Below, in pieces: positions 60,973 to 64,000 of a stretch of DNA of 64,000 nucleotides. The notes beneath the pieces are model-generated. The model searched no databases, was not told the origin of the DNA, and saw nothing but the letters and a program-made list of their open reading frames with translations. Both the position numbers and the translations under genes were made by a program. Position 1 is the first letter of the stretch. Each line of letters opens with the position of its first letter. The stretch is from NCBI GenBank assembly GCA_032622095.1, contig CP136062.1, forward strand, positions 130,401,282-130,465,281. Direction: 5' to 3'. This stretch comes from Siphonodentalium dalli (Eukaryota; Mollusca; Scaphopoda; Gadilida; Siphonodentaliidae).

Positions 60973-61160
60973 TATAACAATAACATGATTTTTGAGGGCG
61001 TTATGGTTTATTAACGGCCCGGCTGGAATGATTAACAGCCCAAGGGCCTATTAGCGGCCCGAGACGAAGTCGAGGGACGCTAATAGGCCCCAGGGCTGTT
61101 AATCATTTCAGAGGGCCGTTAATAAACCATAATGCCCGATGAAATCATGTTATTACTATT
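60973..61160. mobile_element. Long palindromic element
   Basis: AATAACATGAT, TATGGTTTATTAACGGCC, ATGATTAACAGCCC and GGGCCTATTAGCG on the left pair with their inverses on the right around GCCCGAGACGAAGTCGAGGG. It is near-perfect over about 80 bases per arm. Similar in architecture to 6552-6719. Confidence 0.8.
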
Positions 61161-61486
61161 ATTACCACAGTTTTTGACATTTGACCCATTTGAGGATTCA
61201 GTGGAATAATGAAGTAGATTAAGAGAGAAACATTTAAATTTAATATCATTTGAAAACCAGCATTGAAGACGAGTAACAAACAATGAGAGGTTGACAGCTA
61301 AAATGATTAATGCATACATACGCTCGGTACAATAATTCAATCATATAGCGTGAATTCCAATCATAAAACCACCATAGTGTCGGGAAAATCTGATACATCT
61401 TCCCATTATTTTCTTGAAATAAACACGCCAGAACGGAAGTTGAAGGGACGTAACTCGCGCGATAATAAACGCGATCTTGTTTGCGG
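61161..61486. other. Unannotated stretch
   Basis: No supported feature. Confidence 0.4.
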
Positions 61487-61537
61487 GCGGCGGGCCGATA
61501 ATGAACTAGGCTTCTCATTATCGGCCCGCGGCCCGCT
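61487..61537. repeat. GC-rich hairpin
   Basis: GCGGGCGGCGGGCCGATAAT pairs with ATTATCGGCCCGCGGCCCGC around a short loop (GAACTAGGCTTCTC). Both arms are strongly GC-rich in an AT-rich setting. Confidence 0.8.
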
Positions 61538-61681
61538 GTTTTGGTAACAATACGCTATTTGGAACGCCCCGAAAAACATTATCGATGGCCTAGAGAACGC
61601 CCTATAAAGTGGTAATAATAATGTATGTTGATCTCATCTTTTCTGTTATTGAACGTGGTTGATATGTATTTATTTCTTTCA

Positions 61682-61880
61682 GATGGGAATAAGAAGCAAG
61701 GCAGCGTCAGGGGAGTTAACCTGGACCGATATGGATTACCCGTTTAGTACATCGGAAAGCTCTCACTTAGAGCTATCCGATAAATGGCAATAAGCCATAT
61801 TTCCGACTAAATCCTGAAAAAGTTACCCATAATTATGTTGTGGTTAAGGAGTCGATATTTAGGGCATTACTGTACATGTT
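61682..61880. repeat. Exon-like repeat piece and one-armed palindrome relative
   Basis: 61682-61745 resembles 58381-58440, and 61745-61880 matches the right arm of the 48490-48740 element (CATATTTCCGACTAAATCCT, GTTACCCATAATTA). Confidence 0.6.
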
Positions 61881-62565
61881 AGTTTTGTTTATTGATGTTG
61901 TTCAACATTTAAATTTTACGCTTAAGACATCAGACGATAACAAAGAAAAAGTAGTTATAACCAAACAATGTTTGTAATAACATACATGTAAGACGATACC
62001 CCTACAAGAAGATCTAAACACATTTTAGGAGTCCTCTTTGACTTCAGCAAGTAACCAGTTTTAACCCTTTGTATACTAAATGGATTCTCAATACCAAGTT
62101 AAAAGTATACATTGGAATGGTCCATTATTGATTTGGAGGAATCGACAGATAATACAAGCCGACATAAGATAATACAAGTGTAGAAGGAATGTTATCTTAC
62201 AATTTAGCTATTTTTCCTCAAATACACGCGTAACCCCTAGACGGTTTCAGATATTGTACATATATACTGCATAGCAACGAGTCGTATCATGGGTGGCAAC
62301 AGTGACTGTGTGTGAGCTGTGGAGAGACTGGCTTCGTTTGTAATAACAACATATGATTGACCGGCCAATTGGCATCACTTAGTCCTATTATTTTCACAAT
62401 GTCGGGCTAAACATATGTTATATCCATTCAATTGAGTTGTTTGCGATGATAATGCCGAAAATACTAAACCAAGCCGGTTGCATTTCACACACAAACAAGG
62501 GGTACGCATCTAAGATGCTATGTCGAGTTTATTGGCAGTCGAAAAAAACTTCTGCCAATAACTTG
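61881..62565. other. Unannotated stretch with dispersed repeat copy 2
   Basis: 62070-62200 resembles 30850-31010. Nothing else is supported. Confidence 0.4.
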
Positions 62566-63040
62566 CTAAAAATAGACAAACTAAGGTCCATAACTCCGGG
62601 GGAAAAAATTCGGACAAACCTGGTTTTCGAACTCGTCCGAGATATTGTTGCAAGAGACTCATGTATCAAATATGGTTTGAATAAGTTAATATTTGATTCA
62701 GTTATCGCGCTAACGGTGAACAAAATGCTAAAAATAGACAAACTAAGGCACATAACTCCGGGGAAAAATTCGGACAAACCTGATTTTCGAACTCGTCCGA
62801 GATATTGTTGCAAGAGACTCATGTATCAAATATGGTTTGAATAAGTTAATATTTGATTCAGTTATCGCGCTAACGGTGAAAAAAATGCTAAAAAATAGAC
62901 ACACTAAGGCCCATAACTCCGGGGAAAAAATTCAGACAAACCTGGTTTTCGAACTCTTCAGAGATATTGTTGCAAGAGACTCATATATCAAATATGGTTG
63001 AAATCAGTTAATATTTGATTGAGTTATCGCGCTAACAGGT
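62566..63040. repeat. 162-bp tandem array, three units
   Basis: Anchors CTAAAAATAGACAAACTAAG at 62566, 62728 and about 62887. Each unit has ATAACTCCGGGGAAAAA, TTCGGACAAACCTG, TCGAACTCGTCCGAGATATT and GTTATCGCGCTAAC. The first two units are 162 bp, an exact multiple of three, so a frame at 62437-62844 runs through them. The third unit has indels that break it. Repeat-derived and probably non-coding. Confidence 0.85.
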
Positions 63041-63185
63041 GATAAAAAAAGTCATCAAAGATGGATAACTCTTGTCAAAAAGTTCGGACGTGACCCATTT
63101 TCAACAGGCAGTAAACAGTCATTGGGAGCAACTCACATACCACAATTTTTTTTAATCCGTTCACAAATGTCAAAGTTATAAGGCA

Positions 63186-63281
63186 TTCTTTGTGTCCGCC
63201 GGCCGCCGCCCGCCCACCCGCCCGCTCGCCCGCCAACCGTCCCTCGTCAAACCATAAGTCGAGTTTTTCAAAAACTCGACT
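63186..63281. repeat. GC-rich CCGC microsatellite followed by hairpin
   Basis: A run of CCGCC/CCGCCCG (63196-63234) leads into a perfect hairpin at 63258-63280 with stem GTCGAGTTTTT and its inverse. It follows the 162-bp array and probably belongs to the same repeat. Confidence 0.8.
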
Positions 63282-63470
63282 AAAATTTTTTGTTTTGATT
63301 CAAGCTGCAAGACAGAGTGCAGTCCCATCGAAATAATTTTGACACGCTTAATCGTTGATGACGTCAGTCTTGTATAATGGTGACGCACCACGACGCCACA
63401 TGTGCGGTGCGTTATCTGCATACGCACGACATAGTTCCCATAAAATTATACCGTTTAGACGACAGTCTGC
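63282..63470. other. Spacer
   Basis: No supported feature. Confidence 0.4.
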
Positions 63471-63630
63471 TGTGTGAATTGTAAGATAACTGGTGTTATC
63501 ACCACTTCGTGTATTCCCGATATAGGCATTCAATTCTCGCTACCTTCTCTGTGTGAATTGTAAGATAACTGGTGTTATCACCACTTTGTGTATTCCCGAG
63601 ATAGGCATTCAATTCTCGCTACCTTCCCTG
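63471..63630. repeat. 79-bp tandem duplication
   Basis: Two units starting TGTGTGAATTGTAAGATAAC at 63471 and 63550, differing at only a few bases. GTTATCACCAC within each is partly palindromic with GGTG. Confidence 0.9.
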
Positions 63631-64000
63631 TGCCGCATTATGGCCCGCATTTCGTCTCGTCCTCAAGGACTCGACATATATACGGCCCAGCGAGGCCCGA
63701 GGGCCGCGCGTGTTCTTAGTATATTTCGGCTGTGGTGACAGTAACTGGTGTTAGTTTCAATTTAATGTCTTTGCAATATAAACATTAGCACGGGTCTTGT
63801 TGATTTCACTTCAAGTTGGTAATTGTGCTCTGGGGTTATCAGGATATCAGGATACGGTTATTGGCAGGGCAGTCCTACCCGAATGAATTCTGATGCAACA
63901 TCGAAGTGCCCTTTCAAAATCGTATAAATTATCGAATAGTTTCGTGTTTGTTTTATACGGTATATATGCGTGGTAAATTCACTCGACGCTGAAGTCACTT
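63631..64000. other. Unannotated right edge
   Basis: A GC-rich part near 63640-63710 (CGAGGCCCGAGGGCC) resembles the centres of the palindromic elements but no full arm pair is seen before the window ends. Confidence 0.35.

Noticed and set aside
62437-62844. 135-codon frame and its antisense 97-codon frame
   Set aside because: They are created by two 162-bp tandem units, the third unit breaks the frame, and no known domain is present.
1-64000. LTR retrotransposons or endogenous viral genes
   Set aside because: No paired long terminal repeats, primer-binding site, protease/integrase motifs or viral capsid or envelope-like frames were seen.

Overview
This is a gene-poor, repeat-rich stretch of animal nuclear DNA. 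There are no bacterial-type operons, long uninterrupted ORFs are scarce, and CR1/L2- and Jockey-type LINE fragments sit among many TTAA- and TA-flanked MITEs and foldback elements. The one clear gene encodes an aminergic GPCR closest to the invertebrate D1-like dopamine receptor (Dop1R2/DAMB). This, together with the LINE tails and satellite styles, suggests a marine invertebrate, most likely a spiralian such as a mollusc, annelid or brachiopod. The phylum is an inference and cannot be fixed from the window.

Layout. 0-19 kb is repeats: a 586-bp direct duplication (827-1410 and 4259-4842), a piggyBac-like MITE with an internal empty-site control (3826-4155), palindromic elements (6552-6719, 8102-8250), two LINE fragments meeting tail to tail (8655-9502), a foldback element (9500-9957), a mariner-like MITE (12459-12970), a 41-bp minisatellite at two loci, and a TTAA-flanked foldback family (16.2-16.7 kb and 18.2-18.7 kb). 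19.6-20.9 kb is the receptor gene on the minus strand, apparently a single coding exon. 22.67-24.37 kb is an elaborate nested palindrome whose arms carry inverted arrays of a 16-bp unit, next to a permuted inverted repeat. 27.61-31.19 kb is bounded by 135-bp terminal inverted repeats that are almost identical and encloses 3.3 kb with no recognisable transposase.

32.4-34.5 kb is a CR1/L2-like LINE that has lost both its endonuclease core and its reverse transcriptase core. 38.1-39.4 kb is a zinc-knuckle ORF1 of another LINE, broken by a stop and a frameshift. 40-51 kb holds further MITEs, a tandem array with a unit of about 570 bp (44.8-46.9 kb) and a hAT-like MITE with an 8-bp target duplication. 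53-64 kb is a mosaic of diverged tandem and dispersed repeats, strong hairpins and a 162-bp tandem array.

Apart from the receptor, nothing here looks like a working cellular gene. The most unusual material is the 22.67-24.37 kb foldback complex and the 27.61-31.19 kb inverted-repeat unit.
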